Source: Bacteroidales bacterium (GTDB lineage: Bacteria; Bacteroidota; Bacteroidia; Bacteroidales; Muribaculaceae). From it: a stretch of DNA of 64,000 bases. The position numbers were made by a program, and so were the translations under genes. Below are positions 43,890 through 54,354 of the stretch, one piece after another. The notes under the pieces are model-generated. The model saw only the letters and a program-made list of their open reading frames with translations, ran no database searches and was not told the origin of the DNA. Within the stretch, counting starts at the first letter, position 1; each line of letters starts with the position of its first letter. The stretch is from assembly GCA_015060975.1 (NCBI GenBank), contig SUXI01000001.1, positions 124,001 through 188,000 on the forward strand, read 5' to 3'.

Positions 43890-46862
43890 ATGAAGAGAAA
43901 ATTTGTGATTTCAGTTATTGCAATTGCTGCAATATTTTATATGTCGGCACAAATAAATAACACTACAGCCGATGGATATTGCAATCGTGCTCTACTTATG
44001 TATCAAGATGAAAATTATGTTGGATGCATCGATCAGTTTTCTAAATTAAAACAGCTAAACCCATCACCACAACAACGAGAAATTGCCGATTATTATATCG
44101 CAATATCGGCAATGGCTAATGGAGATGCCGATGCAATAGTATTGCTTAATCGGTTCTTATGTGATTATTCGACATCTTTATATCGCATGGATGTGAGAAT
44201 GGCAATAGGAGATTATTTTTTTAATTCTAAAAACTATGCCGCGGCGTTGTCGCAATACAAAAAAGTGGAACCATTGTCATTGTCGCAATCGCGGGCTGAG
44301 GATTATGCTTACCGCAAGTCGTATTCTTATTTGATGTTGGCCGATTATCTTGATGCGGCTAATGGATTCTTGCCATTGTTGAGTTCTTCTAAATATGGCA
44401 GTTCGGCTAATTTCTATTCGGGATATATAGCCTATACCAATAAAGATTATGATGGTGCACTTAGATTCTTCGATCAGGTTGATGAGTCCTCTGAGCTTGG
44501 AGATATGATCAATTATTATAAGAGTCAAATTTATTTTCTTGATAAAGATTTTAATAAAGCTTTTTCTTTGGCAGAGAAATTGATAGAAAAGAAAATCGAC
44601 CACTTGTATATTGCTGAAGCTAATCGCATTGCCGGAGAATCATTATATAATAAAGGAGATGTGGTTAGAGCAATACCATATTTGCAAAGATATGTTCAAT
44701 TGGTAGAGACTCCCCTCCCTTCGACACTTTATATTCTGGGAGTAAGCCAATATAAAAATCGCGAATATTCCAAAGCTATTGAGACTCTTAGTGGAGTTAC
44801 GGGCGAAAATAATGCCATGGGGCAAAGCGCATATCTTTTTATTGGTCAGGCTTTGCTAAAGCAAGGGAATAATAATGCGGCAATGATGGCTCTTGACAAA
44901 GCTGTGAAAAAGAATTTTGATTCAGAAATACAAGAAACGGCATTTTATAACTATGCAGTGGCAAGTATGCAAGGTGGAACAATTCCATTTGGAAGTTCTG
45001 TTGCCAATTTTGAGGCATTTTTATCTCGTTTTCCTCAAAGTCCTTATGCGCCTAAAGTGCAAGAATATATAGTTGCGGGGTATATTAATGATAAAGATTA
45101 TGAACGTGCATTGAATAGCATAGATCAAATTAAGCAACCAAGTGGGGAAATTCTTAACGCGAAGCAACGTGTATTGTATATGCTTGGAGTCAAGGCTTAT
45201 TCAGATGGAAATTATCAGCAAGCTATATCCAAGTTTAATCAATCAAAGGAATTGGCAATATATGCTCCCAATGAGGCAAATGAGGTTGATTTATGGTTGG
45301 GAAATTGCTATTATGCGTTAAAAAAATATGAGACATCGGCCGAGATGTATTTAAAATATGTAGCCGCATCAAATGATGATACGGAAAATTTGCCTCTCGC
45401 ATATTATAATTTGGGCTATGCCCGATTTAATGATAACAGATTTGAGGATGCGATAATTAATTTTGAGAATGCTCTTGATGATTCCGAAAAATTAGATAAA
45501 CCGGTAGTGGCTGATGCTTATTGCCGTATGGCCGATTGTTCTTATTTTATGTCTGATTTTAATGCTGCAATCGTTAATTATGATAAAGCCTATAAATTTT
45601 ATCCTTCAGCCGGAGATTATGCGTTATATCAAAAAGCTATGATGAAAGGAAATATTCGAGATTTAAAAGGTAAGATAAAGATATTGAATGACGTGTTGGA
45701 GCAATATCCATCATCGGGAATTATTCCATCGGCATTGTTGGAAAAGGCTGAATGTTATATAGAACAAGGAAATTATCAGCAAGCGATAAATACATATTCA
45801 CGATTGGTAAAAGAATATTCGGCAACCGCTCAGGGTAGGAATGGAGGCTTGCAATTGGCGATTGCTTATCTTAATATAGGGAATAAGCAACAGGCTATTG
45901 CTTGTTACAAAAATGTCATTTCTCAGCACCCTACAAGTGATGAGGCAAGAATTGCAAGTCGAGATTTAATGAATTTATATGCCAAAGATGGTATGCTGGA
46001 GTCTTATACCGCATTTATGGCTACTATTCCCGATGCGATTCCGGTTGAACGCTCTGAAATAGAAGAAGTGGCATATCTTGCCGCCGAAGACGATTATCTC
46101 GAGAAAAAAGATGTTGGCAAGTTTAAATCTTATATTGTTAAATATCCGGGTTCATTATATGCTCCATCGGCATTGGCAGTGCTTGCTGATTATGAACGAC
46201 AAAATAAAAATGATAAGCAGGCGTTGGAGTATGCCGATAGGATTATTTCTCAATATCCCGATAATGCCGCAATGGAAACTGCATTGAAGGTAAGGTCAGA
46301 TATAAACTTGGATAAAGGAAAATATGAATTGGCGTTTAATGATTATGTGTTATTAGAAAAACGCGCGTCTTCAACAAACACTCGTAATCTTGCTCGCATA
46401 GGAATTGCAAGAACTTCTTTTAATTTAGGCAAATATGATATAATGATAAGAGTGGCTAATGAATTATTGGCATCACAGATAGACGAAGATATAAAATCAG
46501 AAGTTTTATATTGTAAAGCTGTGTCATTGAGTGAGTTGGGAAAAGAATCGGAGGCTATCGAAATATGGTCTTTACTTGATGATAATGTGGAGAATATTTA
46601 TGGAGCAAAAAGTGCAGTGAAATTATCACAGCTATATTACGACAACGGTAATTATAATAAAGCGCGTGAAGTAATCGAAGCGTTTATCAATGCGTCGACT
46701 CCTCATCAATATTGGTTGGCTCGTGGCTTTATATTGTTGTCAGATATAAATCGTAAAGAAGGAAAAATATTTGAAGCAAATGAATATTTACACACTTTGC
46801 GAGAAAATTATCCTGGTGGAGAAGCTGATATTTTTAAAATGATTGATGACCGTTTAAAATAA
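43890..46862 (+). CDS. Large secreted TPR-repeat protein
   Basis: About 990 residues from the ATG at 43890; a TTG two codons earlier is possible. The signal peptide is MKRKFVISVIAIAAIFYMSA. The rest is a string of tetratricopeptide-like helical repeats (for example ALRFFDQVDESSELGDM, FEDAIINFENALDDSEKL, YQQAISKFNQSKELA), making a long periplasmic or outer-membrane-attached solenoid for protein binding. It is followed 9 bases later by an outer-membrane barrel gene, and they probably act together. Confidence 0.85.
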   Translation: MKRKFVISVIAIAAIFYMSAQINNTTADGYCNRALLMYQDENYVGCIDQFSKLKQLNPSPQQREIADYYIAISAMANGDADAIVLLNRFLCDYSTSLYRMDVRMAIGDYFFNSKNYAAALSQYKKVEPLSLSQSRAEDYAYRKSYSYLMLADYLDAANGFLPLLSSSKYGSSANFYSGYIAYTNKDYDGALRFFDQVDESSELGDMINYYKSQIYFLDKDFNKAFSLAEKLIEKKIDHLYIAEANRIAGESLYNKGDVVRAIPYLQRYVQLVETPLPSTLYILGVSQYKNREYSKAIETLSGVTGENNAMGQSAYLFIGQALLKQGNNNAAMMALDKAVKKNFDSEIQETAFYNYAVASMQGGTIPFGSSVANFEAFLSRFPQSPYAPKVQEYIVAGYINDKDYERALNSIDQIKQPSGEILNAKQRVLYMLGVKAYSDGNYQQAISKFNQSKELAIYAPNEANEVDLWLGNCYYALKKYETSAEMYLKYVAASNDDTENLPLAYYNLGYARFNDNRFEDAIINFENALDDSEKLDKPVVADAYCRMADCSYFMSDFNAAIVNYDKAYKFYPSAGDYALYQKAMMKGNIRDLKGKIKILNDVLEQYPSSGIIPSALLEKAECYIEQGNYQQAINTYSRLVKEYSATAQGRNGGLQLAIAYLNIGNKQQAIACYKNVISQHPTSDEARIASRDLMNLYAKDGMLESYTAFMATIPDAIPVERSEIEEVAYLAAEDDYLEKKDVGKFKSYIVKYPGSLYAPSALAVLADYERQNKNDKQALEYADRIISQYPDNAAMETALKVRSDINLDKGKYELAFNDYVLLEKRASSTNTRNLARIGIARTSFNLGKYDIMIRVANELLASQIDEDIKSEVLYCKAVSLSELGKESEAIEIWSLLDDNVENIYGAKSAVKLSQLYYDNGNYNKAREVIEAFINASTPHQYWLARGFILLSDINRKEGKIFEANEYLHTLRENYPGGEADIFKMIDDRLK

Positions 46863-46871
46863 TATGAGAAG

Positions 46872-48629
46872 ATGAAGAAGTTGCGATATATAATGTCTTT
46901 AATAATTCTATTGGCAACAGGTATAATCGATATATCTGCTCAAGAATTAAGTAAAGAAATTACAATTGATAAAGATATTGTTCCTGAATTGAAAGAGTCT
47001 AATAAGATTAATGTCTCGCCACATATTCCTCCATTAAATCTGAATACGACACCGTTAACATATAACGATCGAGTTAAAACCTCAAAAGTGCCGGTGGCAA
47101 TTACAATGCTTGAACCTGCCGAAAATATAGACACAATTACCCTTGCGCATCAACGAGGGTATGCGATGTTGGGGTATTTCCCCGCCTGGAACGTTGATTT
47201 GTCGGCAGGATATCGAATTATAGATTCAACCAATGTCAAATTAAACACATGGTTGCAATATAATGGAAAGTCATACAAAGCCAAGCAAAATGATGGAGCA
47301 AAATGTACTCTTGATAATAATGAACTATTGATTAATGCCGATTATTCTCAAAAAATTAATTTGAAATCAATACTAAGCGCATCGGTTCAATATGCTTATA
47401 ATAATTTTTCCTGTCCATGGATAAAAAAAGATTTTAATCAAAGTGTGAATCGTTTTAGTTTAGGTGGAAAATGGGAATCATCGATTGATGGATTGGATTA
47501 CAATGTGAATGCCGGTTATAGTTATTTTGGATATGGAAAGGATGATATTTATGATGCTTCGGGAATGGGTTTTTCTCCATCTTTTAAAGCTATAACCGAG
47601 CAAGGAGGGTATTTGGAGGCGGGTTTATCCCTTGAAATGGAGAGCAATACATCTGTATCTCTTGATTTTGGCGCGTCATTATTGCATTATAATCAAATAA
47701 CCACTCCAATATGGGATGTCTCTGCCGGTAGATTAATCCAAGGATATAGAATAAACAATGACCACACCCACACATTGCTGTCGCTAACACCTCATTACGA
47801 TAAAAAAAATAATAATTTGACGACGAAAATTGGTGCCCGGCTTGATTTTCAAATAGATGATAAAAATAAATTTAATATTTCACCCGATGTGTATGTTGAT
47901 TGGGCTGCATCAAATTTCATTTCGGCATACGCCCATTTCTCGGGAGGTATATATCAAAACAATATGGCTTCGGTCTTTGACAATTCGCCCTATTTCTCAC
48001 CAGTGGTAGCTTATCATAATTCAATATTGCCATTAGTAATGGACTTGGGTGTAAATCTTGGTCCATTCAAAGGGGCTTCAATAAAAGTTTTTGGTGGATA
48101 TGCAAAAGCTAATGATTGGTTAATGCCGGTATATATTGGAGGGCTTTCATCATCGATGAATCATATTATGGGTGCGGTTGATCTTGATAGTTGGTATGTT
48201 GGTATTGATGCGGCTTATGATTATCGCAACTTGTTTAAAATGCGAGCATGCTATAAAATGGCTCCTCAGTCATACAATAAAGGTTATTATTTATGGCGCG
48301 ACCGTGCAAAAAACGTGTTTAATGCATCGGTTATCGTAACCCCTATTTCCCCGCTGGATATTATGGTAGATTATGAATATAGAGGCGGGCGTTGCTCTTA
48401 TGAACGAATCCCATCCATATTCCAACAAACCGAATTTGTGCATTTTGAGCATAATAGACTTTCACTGGGAAATACAAATAGTTTGTCAATAGGAGGATTG
48501 TATAGGTATGATAAACGATTAAGTTTCTTCGCTCGGGTGGAAAATTTATTTAATAATAAGTATGATCTATTATACGATATTGCGTCACAAGGATTTACGG
48601 GGATGATAGGGGCGACTTATAAATTTTAG
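46872..48629 (+). CDS. Outer-membrane beta-barrel protein, TonB-receptor-like
   Basis: A 585-residue protein with a signal peptide (MKKLRYIMSLIILLATGIIDISA). There is no plug domain or TonB box visible. The body has alternating hydrophobic and polar strands and ends with FARVENLFNNKYDLLYDI and the terminal aromatic motif GATYKF, as in TonB-dependent receptor barrels. It is likely a gated or passive barrel working with the TPR protein encoded just upstream (9-base gap). Substrate unknown. Confidence 0.8.
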   Translation: MKKLRYIMSLIILLATGIIDISAQELSKEITIDKDIVPELKESNKINVSPHIPPLNLNTTPLTYNDRVKTSKVPVAITMLEPAENIDTITLAHQRGYAMLGYFPAWNVDLSAGYRIIDSTNVKLNTWLQYNGKSYKAKQNDGAKCTLDNNELLINADYSQKINLKSILSASVQYAYNNFSCPWIKKDFNQSVNRFSLGGKWESSIDGLDYNVNAGYSYFGYGKDDIYDASGMGFSPSFKAITEQGGYLEAGLSLEMESNTSVSLDFGASLLHYNQITTPIWDVSAGRLIQGYRINNDHTHTLLSLTPHYDKKNNNLTTKIGARLDFQIDDKNKFNISPDVYVDWAASNFISAYAHFSGGIYQNNMASVFDNSPYFSPVVAYHNSILPLVMDLGVNLGPFKGASIKVFGGYAKANDWLMPVYIGGLSSSMNHIMGAVDLDSWYVGIDAAYDYRNLFKMRACYKMAPQSYNKGYYLWRDRAKNVFNASVIVTPISPLDIMVDYEYRGGRCSYERIPSIFQQTEFVHFEHNRLSLGNTNSLSIGGLYRYDKRLSFFARVENLFNNKYDLLYDIASQGFTGMIGATYKF

Positions 48630-48781
48630 ATAAATATTTAGTTAAGTAATACATGAAAATAGAATAGAAAGCACATATTTGAATCTAAATTTATATAGTA
48701 AAGAGTGTTACTATTGTCTGGTAAAATGCGGGTAAGTCGTAAAAATAATCATAGCTCTTAGCATAATACAAAGAAAATTTG

Positions 48782-48789
48782 TATATTTG
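48782..48789 (+). promoter_or_regulatory. -7 element of secDF
   Basis: TATATTTG lies 57 bases before the secDF start codon. Confidence 0.5.
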
Positions 48790-48846
48790 CAAGCTGAAAT
48801 AAACCCGAAAATTATTTAATAACTTAAAATTATATTAACAAAACAA

Positions 48847-51750
48847 ATGCAAAGTAAAGGAACTTTAGGAACAACCGTTTCCGGCATTATTGCTGTTTTT
48901 ATGGTGATAGTGTGCCTTTTCTACATGTCATTCTCGTTTGTGTCAAACAGCTATGAGAAAAAAGCTGATGAGTATGCATTGAAAATGGCAGGTGATGAAG
49001 GAAGCGAATCTGAGACTTACAACAAGGCTTATAACCAATACCTTAAAAGCCATGGTGATTCAACAGTTTATCTCGGTTATACTCTCAATGAGGTGCGCAA
49101 ATGGGGTGTAAACCTCGGTCTTGACCTCAAGGGTGGTATGAACGTGATTCTTCAATTAGAAATGCCCGATGTGGTTCGCGGTATGGCTAACGTTGCGGCA
49201 AATGACAGCGTGTTTGAAAAAGCGCTTAAGTTTGCTGATGACCAAGTTGCAAACCATCAATCAGATGATTTTGTTGGCTCATTCTTGGAAGAATACAGCA
49301 ACCTTAACCCAAAAGCAAACTATGCCGAATTGTTTAAGGATAAAGTGGCAAAAGGTGATGGTGTTGATGTTGTAAGAAATAAAATAAAAGCAGAAGTAAA
49401 GAGTCTCGTTGAAACTTCTGCTACAAACGTGCTCCGTAGCCGTATTGACCAATTTGGTGTTGTTTCTCCCAACATTCAAGTGCTTAAAGATAAAGATGGA
49501 CAAATCCTTCTTGAACTTCCAGGTGTAAAAGATCATGACCGTGTGCGTGATTTGTTGCTCCGCTCGGCTGCTCTTGAATTCTATACAGCTTATAAAACCG
49601 ATGAACGTGGTGCCGCATTCAATGCGCTCGCACAACTCAACGATGCATACGTTGCCGATTCAGTTAATGCCGGAAAGAAAAATCTTTTTGAAATTCTTGC
49701 AAACTCTAACCCTAACGCTTCAATTGCAGGTTATGTAGCTGATGAAATGGCTATCGCTGCTGTTGATTCTATTTTGGCATATGGTGAAGCTAAAAAGATT
49801 CTCCCGGCCGATATGGAACTCCGTTGGAGTGTTAAACCCGAAAAATTCACCGATCGTTCAACCGGAAATGAAGTGGTTCTTGGCTATGCTCTTTATGTAT
49901 TGAAATCAACTAATGGCAAGCCTGCTCTTAATGGCGATTGTGTTGTTGACGCTACATCAGGTCTTGATGACTTCAAAGGTAATACAGTGTCAATGACAAT
50001 GGATGGCGAAGGTGCTAAAGGTTGGGCTCGCGTAACAGGCGCGAACGTTGGTAACCAAATCGCTATTGTCCTTGATGACAGAGTATATTCTGCTCCTAAT
50101 GTAAATGATGCTATTGAAGGTGGTCGCTCTGAAATTACTGGAGATTTCTCTCTCGAAGAGGCAAAAGACTTGGCAAACGTATTGAAGAGCGGTAAAATGA
50201 CCGCTAAAGTGGAAATTATCTCTGATATGGTTATTGGTCCATCACTTGGTCAACAAGCTATTGAAGCCGGTTTCATTTCATTCATCGTAGCACTTGTGTT
50301 GTTGATGATTTTCATGATGGCTTACTATGGCGTTATTCCGGGAATAGTTGCCAATTTTGCATTGATTTGCAACTTGTTCTTTACATTTGGTATTCTTTCT
50401 TCATTCCAAGCGGTATTGACAATGTCGGGTATTGCCGGTATCGTACTCGCTCTTGGTATGGCAGTGGATGCCAACGTGCTTATTTTTGAACGTACAAAAG
50501 AAGAACTTCGAGCAGGAAAAGGTGTGCGTGCCGCTATCGCCGATGGTTATAGCAATGCATTCTCTGCAATTTTCGACTCTAACTTGACATCAATAATCAC
50601 TGGTGTTATCTTGATGTCGTATGGTACAGGACCTATTAAAGGTTTCGCTACTACATTGATCATTGGTATCGTTTGTTCATTCTTCACTGCTGTATATTTG
50701 AGTCGTCTCGTATTCGTGTGGTGGGGCAAAACTAAAGCATTCCAAAAACTCACTTTCACTACAGCTTTGTCAAAGAACGTATTTGTGAATGCCAACTACA
50801 ATTTCCTTGGAGCTCGTAAAATAGGTTTCTCTATTTGTGCTGCATTCATTGTTATTGTTATCGCATCTTTCTTTATGAAAGGTCTTAACCAAGGTATTGA
50901 CTTCTCGGGTGGTCGCAACTATGTTGCTAAATTCGAGCAATCGGTTGACCCTGTTGAACTTCAGGAAGCTCTTGCTCCTGAATTCCCCGATGCTTCGGTT
51001 TCGGTTATCACAATTGAAAACTCTAACCAAGTGCGCATCTCTACCAACTATAAAATTGAAAATGATGATGCAAGTGTAGATAAAGAAATCACCGATAAAT
51101 TATTCAATGTATTGAAACCTTACCTTCGCGAAGGTATGACTGCTCAAGAATTTTCTACTACCGATGCTAATCAAGGTATTATCAGCTCTCAAAAGGTAGG
51201 TCCTACAGTGGCCGATGATATGCGTACAGGTGCTATTATTGCAGTGATTCTTTCACTTATTGCAATGTTCTTGTACATTTTGGTGCGTTTCCGCAATGTT
51301 GCATTCTCTGTTGGTGCGCTTGCTGCAGTTGCATTTACGGCATTCTCTATTATTGGAGTTTACTCTATCTCTTGGGGGTGGCTTCCTTTCGCTATGGAAA
51401 TTGACCAAAACTTCATTGCTGCGATTTTGACCATCATTGGTTACCAAATCAATGACACTGTGGTGGTATTTGACCGTGTGCGTGAAAATGTAGGTCTTTA
51501 TCCTAAACAAGACTTCTTCACTACAATCAACAAGTCAATCAACTCTACATTGGGTCGTACGGTGATGACTTCAGGTACAACATTGCTTGTATTGCTTTGT
51601 ATCTTCATCCTTGGTGGTGATGCAATTCGCAGTTTCGTATTTGCAATGTTGATTGGTGTAATAATCGGTACACTCGCAACAATGTTTGTTGCTGCACCGG
51701 TTGCTTACCTCACTGATGCTCGTCGCAAAGCAAAAAAGGCTTCAAAGTAA
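48847..51750 (+). CDS. secDF: Fused protein translocase subunit SecDF
   Basis: A 967-residue fusion of SecD (residues about 1-625) and SecF (about 650-967), the common Bacteroidetes form. It has a first membrane helix near the N-terminus, the large P1 periplasmic domain, then the six-helix RND unit; SecF repeats this. SecD sequences include LGLDLKGGMNVILQLEM near 90 and AVDANVLIFERTKEEL near 540; SecF sequences include LNQGIDFSGGRNYV near 682 and YQINDTVVVFDRVREN near 866. It uses the proton gradient to pull proteins through SecYEG. A strong terminator follows. Confidence 0.97.
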   Translation: MQSKGTLGTTVSGIIAVFMVIVCLFYMSFSFVSNSYEKKADEYALKMAGDEGSESETYNKAYNQYLKSHGDSTVYLGYTLNEVRKWGVNLGLDLKGGMNVILQLEMPDVVRGMANVAANDSVFEKALKFADDQVANHQSDDFVGSFLEEYSNLNPKANYAELFKDKVAKGDGVDVVRNKIKAEVKSLVETSATNVLRSRIDQFGVVSPNIQVLKDKDGQILLELPGVKDHDRVRDLLLRSAALEFYTAYKTDERGAAFNALAQLNDAYVADSVNAGKKNLFEILANSNPNASIAGYVADEMAIAAVDSILAYGEAKKILPADMELRWSVKPEKFTDRSTGNEVVLGYALYVLKSTNGKPALNGDCVVDATSGLDDFKGNTVSMTMDGEGAKGWARVTGANVGNQIAIVLDDRVYSAPNVNDAIEGGRSEITGDFSLEEAKDLANVLKSGKMTAKVEIISDMVIGPSLGQQAIEAGFISFIVALVLLMIFMMAYYGVIPGIVANFALICNLFFTFGILSSFQAVLTMSGIAGIVLALGMAVDANVLIFERTKEELRAGKGVRAAIADGYSNAFSAIFDSNLTSIITGVILMSYGTGPIKGFATTLIIGIVCSFFTAVYLSRLVFVWWGKTKAFQKLTFTTALSKNVFVNANYNFLGARKIGFSICAAFIVIVIASFFMKGLNQGIDFSGGRNYVAKFEQSVDPVELQEALAPEFPDASVSVITIENSNQVRISTNYKIENDDASVDKEITDKLFNVLKPYLREGMTAQEFSTTDANQGIISSQKVGPTVADDMRTGAIIAVILSLIAMFLYILVRFRNVAFSVGALAAVAFTAFSIIGVYSISWGWLPFAMEIDQNFIAAILTIIGYQINDTVVVFDRVRENVGLYPKQDFFTTINKSINSTLGRTVMTSGTTLLVLLCIFILGGDAIRSFVFAMLIGVIIGTLATMFVAAPVAYLTDARRKAKKASK

Positions 51751-51773
51751 TAAACTAATTCTTATATAACCCG

Positions 51774-51808
51774 GCGACCGTTATCCTTACGATAACGGTC
51801 GCTTTTTT
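51774..51808 (+). terminator. Terminator of secDF
   Basis: GCGACCGTTATC (51774-51785) pairs perfectly with GATAACGGTCGC (51791-51802), loop of 5, then TTTTTT. Confidence 0.95.
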
Positions 51809-51958
51809 ATGTTTATTTATTGCTCAAGAATGGTTGAAATGCAATTTCACTATATAATAATGTGTATTTTACTATGAAATATGCTCGATTATGGGAAAAC
51901 AATGTTAAAAAGTGGGTGATAATTTGTTGATAATTGTGACTATATGATTTCTTTTTTC

Positions 51959-51966
51959 TAATTTTG
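51959..51966 (+). promoter_or_regulatory. -7 element of topA
   Basis: TAATTTTG lies 40 bases before the topA start; a TTG (51934-51936) precedes it at 22 bases, longer than usual. Confidence 0.5.
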
Positions 51967-52006
51967 TCGGTCGAAATTAGAAAATGGATTAAAATAGGGA
52001 ATTTAT

Positions 52007-54349
52007 ATGCTGAAAAATCTTGTAATAGTCGAATCTCCAGCTAAAGCCAAGACAATAGAGAAATTTCTTGGGAAAGATTATAAAGTAATGTCGAGTTACG
52101 GACATATTCGCGACCTGCGAAAGAAGAATTTCAGCATTGATGTTGAAAATAATTTCGCACCTATTTACGAAATTCCCGACGACAAAAAAGAACTTGTTGC
52201 AACATTAAAGAAATCGGCAAGTGAGGCACAAATGGTGTGGCTCGCATCCGATGAAGACCGTGAGGGAGAAGCTATATCATGGCACCTTTATGAAGTGCTT
52301 GGGTTGAAGCCTGAGAACACTCGTCGCATTGTGTTTCACGAAATCACTAAAACCGCCATTCTCAATGCGATAGAGAATCCGCGATCAATAGATATGAATC
52401 TTGTGGATGCTCAACAAGCTCGTCGTGTGCTTGACCGCATTGTAGGTTTTGAACTTTCTCCGGTGTTATGGAAGAAAATTAAGCCTGCCTTGTCGGCCGG
52501 TCGTGTACAATCGGTAGCTGTGCGGCTCATTGTTGAACGCGAAGAAGAAATCAAGGCTTTTAAGAGCGAGCCTTATTTCAGGGTTAATGCCGTATTTGTT
52601 ACTGCCGATGGCACTGAAGTCAAAGCAGAATTGTCAAAACGTTTGGCGAGTGAGGACGATGCACAAAAATTCCTCAGTGATTGCATTAGTGCTAAATATA
52701 AAGTGGAAGATGTGAATGTGAAACCGGTAAAAAAATCTCCGGCTCCACCTTTTACCACATCAACTTTACAACAAGAAGCATCACGAAAGTTGGGCTTCAC
52801 CGTGTCGCAAACAATGATGGTTGCTCAGCGCCTTTATGAAGCAGGGCACATCACATATATGCGTACCGACTCGGTAAACCTGTCATCGCTTGCCATAAAT
52901 ACCATATCAAAGGAGATAAAAGAAAAACTTGGAGAACAATATCTCAAAGTGCGTCGCTATCACACCAATTCTAAAGGCGCACAAGAGGCTCACGAGGCAA
53001 TTCGACCTACTTATATTGATAAGCATACAATAGAAGGCACATCGCAAGAAAAACGCCTCTATTCGCTTATTTGGAAACGAACCATTGCATCACAAATGGC
53101 CGATGCTGAATTGGAAAAAACCATAATAGATATTTTACCCTCTACTCGTAGTGAATATTTCGTTGCTACCGGTGAAGTCATTAAATTTGACGGCTTCTTG
53201 AATGTTTATATAGAAGGTCGAGATGAAGATAATGCCGAAGCGGAATCTGAAGGTATTTTGCCAATGATGAAAGTGGGAGATAATCTCGAAAATAAATCAA
53301 TTGTGGCGACACAGCGTTTCACCCAACAGCCAATTCGCTACACCGAAGCATCTTTGGTAAAGAAAATGGAGGAATTGGGTATTGGTCGTCCGTCAACATA
53401 CGCTCCCACAATTTCCACCATCCAACAACGTGAATATGTTGAAAAAGGAGATAAGCAAGGTGAGAAACGCGACTTCGTTATTCTCACTCTTAAGGGAAAA
53501 AAAATAACTACGCGTACAAAAAATGAGACTGTTGGTGCCGATAAAGGGAAACTTATTCCTACAGATATAGGAGTTGTTGTAAATGAATTCCTCACAAAAT
53601 ATTTCCCCAACATTCTTGATTATAATTTTACTGCCAATGTTGAAGAGAAATTTGACGATGTGGCTGAAGGAAAATTGCAATGGAATGAGGAAATCAGCTC
53701 ATTCTATGAAATCTTCCACCCCGGGGTGGAAGATGCAATGAATATGCGTCTTGAACATAAAGTTGGAGAACGTCAGCTCGGTGTTGACCCCAAAACGGGT
53801 AAGCCGGTATCGGTAAAAATCGGTCGTTTCGGTCCGCTTGTGCAGTTGGGAGAAGGCGATGCCGAAGAAAAGCCACAATTCGCATCATTGTTGAAAGGAC
53901 AATCGGTGTCAACAATTACTCTCGATGAAGCGTTGAAGTTATTTGAGTTTCCTCGCACTATTGGGGAATATGAAGATAAAGATGTTATTGTTGCGATTGG
54001 GCGCTTCGGTCCATATATTAAGCATGACAATAAGTTTGTGTCAATTCCTAAAGAATATGCTCCGGCAGCGATTTCGCTTGAGGAAGCAGTGCAACTTATT
54101 GTCGAAAAACGTGAGACTGAGACAAAAAAGGTTGTAAAAACATTTGCCGAAGATGCCGATTTGCAAATCCTTAATGGTCGTTATGGTATTTATATCGCTT
54201 ATAAAAAGTCAAATTATAAGATACCTAAAACCATAAAAGAACCAGCTGAATTGACTTTTGATGAGTGTAAAGAAATTATCGAGGCGCAAGATTCAGCACC
54301 TAAAAAGACTACTACACGTCGTCGTGCTACAGCACGCAAAAAAGCATAA
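52007..54349 (+). CDS. topA: DNA topoisomerase I (type IA)
   Basis: A 780-residue type IA topoisomerase that relaxes negative supercoils. The Toprim domain has IVESPAKAKTIEKFLG near 6-21 and ASDEDREGEAISWHLYE near 83. The active Tyr is Y284 in ITYMRTDSVNL. The tail has no C4 zinc fingers; it has three Topo_C-type repeats (GRFGPLVQLGE, GRFGPYIKHDN, GRYGIYIAYKK) and ends in a basic stretch KKTTTRRRATARKKA. The start is a simple ATG at 52007 following AAAATAGGGAATTTAT. Confidence 0.96.
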   Translation: MLKNLVIVESPAKAKTIEKFLGKDYKVMSSYGHIRDLRKKNFSIDVENNFAPIYEIPDDKKELVATLKKSASEAQMVWLASDEDREGEAISWHLYEVLGLKPENTRRIVFHEITKTAILNAIENPRSIDMNLVDAQQARRVLDRIVGFELSPVLWKKIKPALSAGRVQSVAVRLIVEREEEIKAFKSEPYFRVNAVFVTADGTEVKAELSKRLASEDDAQKFLSDCISAKYKVEDVNVKPVKKSPAPPFTTSTLQQEASRKLGFTVSQTMMVAQRLYEAGHITYMRTDSVNLSSLAINTISKEIKEKLGEQYLKVRRYHTNSKGAQEAHEAIRPTYIDKHTIEGTSQEKRLYSLIWKRTIASQMADAELEKTIIDILPSTRSEYFVATGEVIKFDGFLNVYIEGRDEDNAEAESEGILPMMKVGDNLENKSIVATQRFTQQPIRYTEASLVKKMEELGIGRPSTYAPTISTIQQREYVEKGDKQGEKRDFVILTLKGKKITTRTKNETVGADKGKLIPTDIGVVVNEFLTKYFPNILDYNFTANVEEKFDDVAEGKLQWNEEISSFYEIFHPGVEDAMNMRLEHKVGERQLGVDPKTGKPVSVKIGRFGPLVQLGEGDAEEKPQFASLLKGQSVSTITLDEALKLFEFPRTIGEYEDKDVIVAIGRFGPYIKHDNKFVSIPKEYAPAAISLEEAVQLIVEKRETETKKVVKTFAEDADLQILNGRYGIYIAYKKSNYKIPKTIKEPAELTFDECKEIIEAQDSAPKKTTTRRRATARKKA

Positions 54350-54354
54350 TCAAT

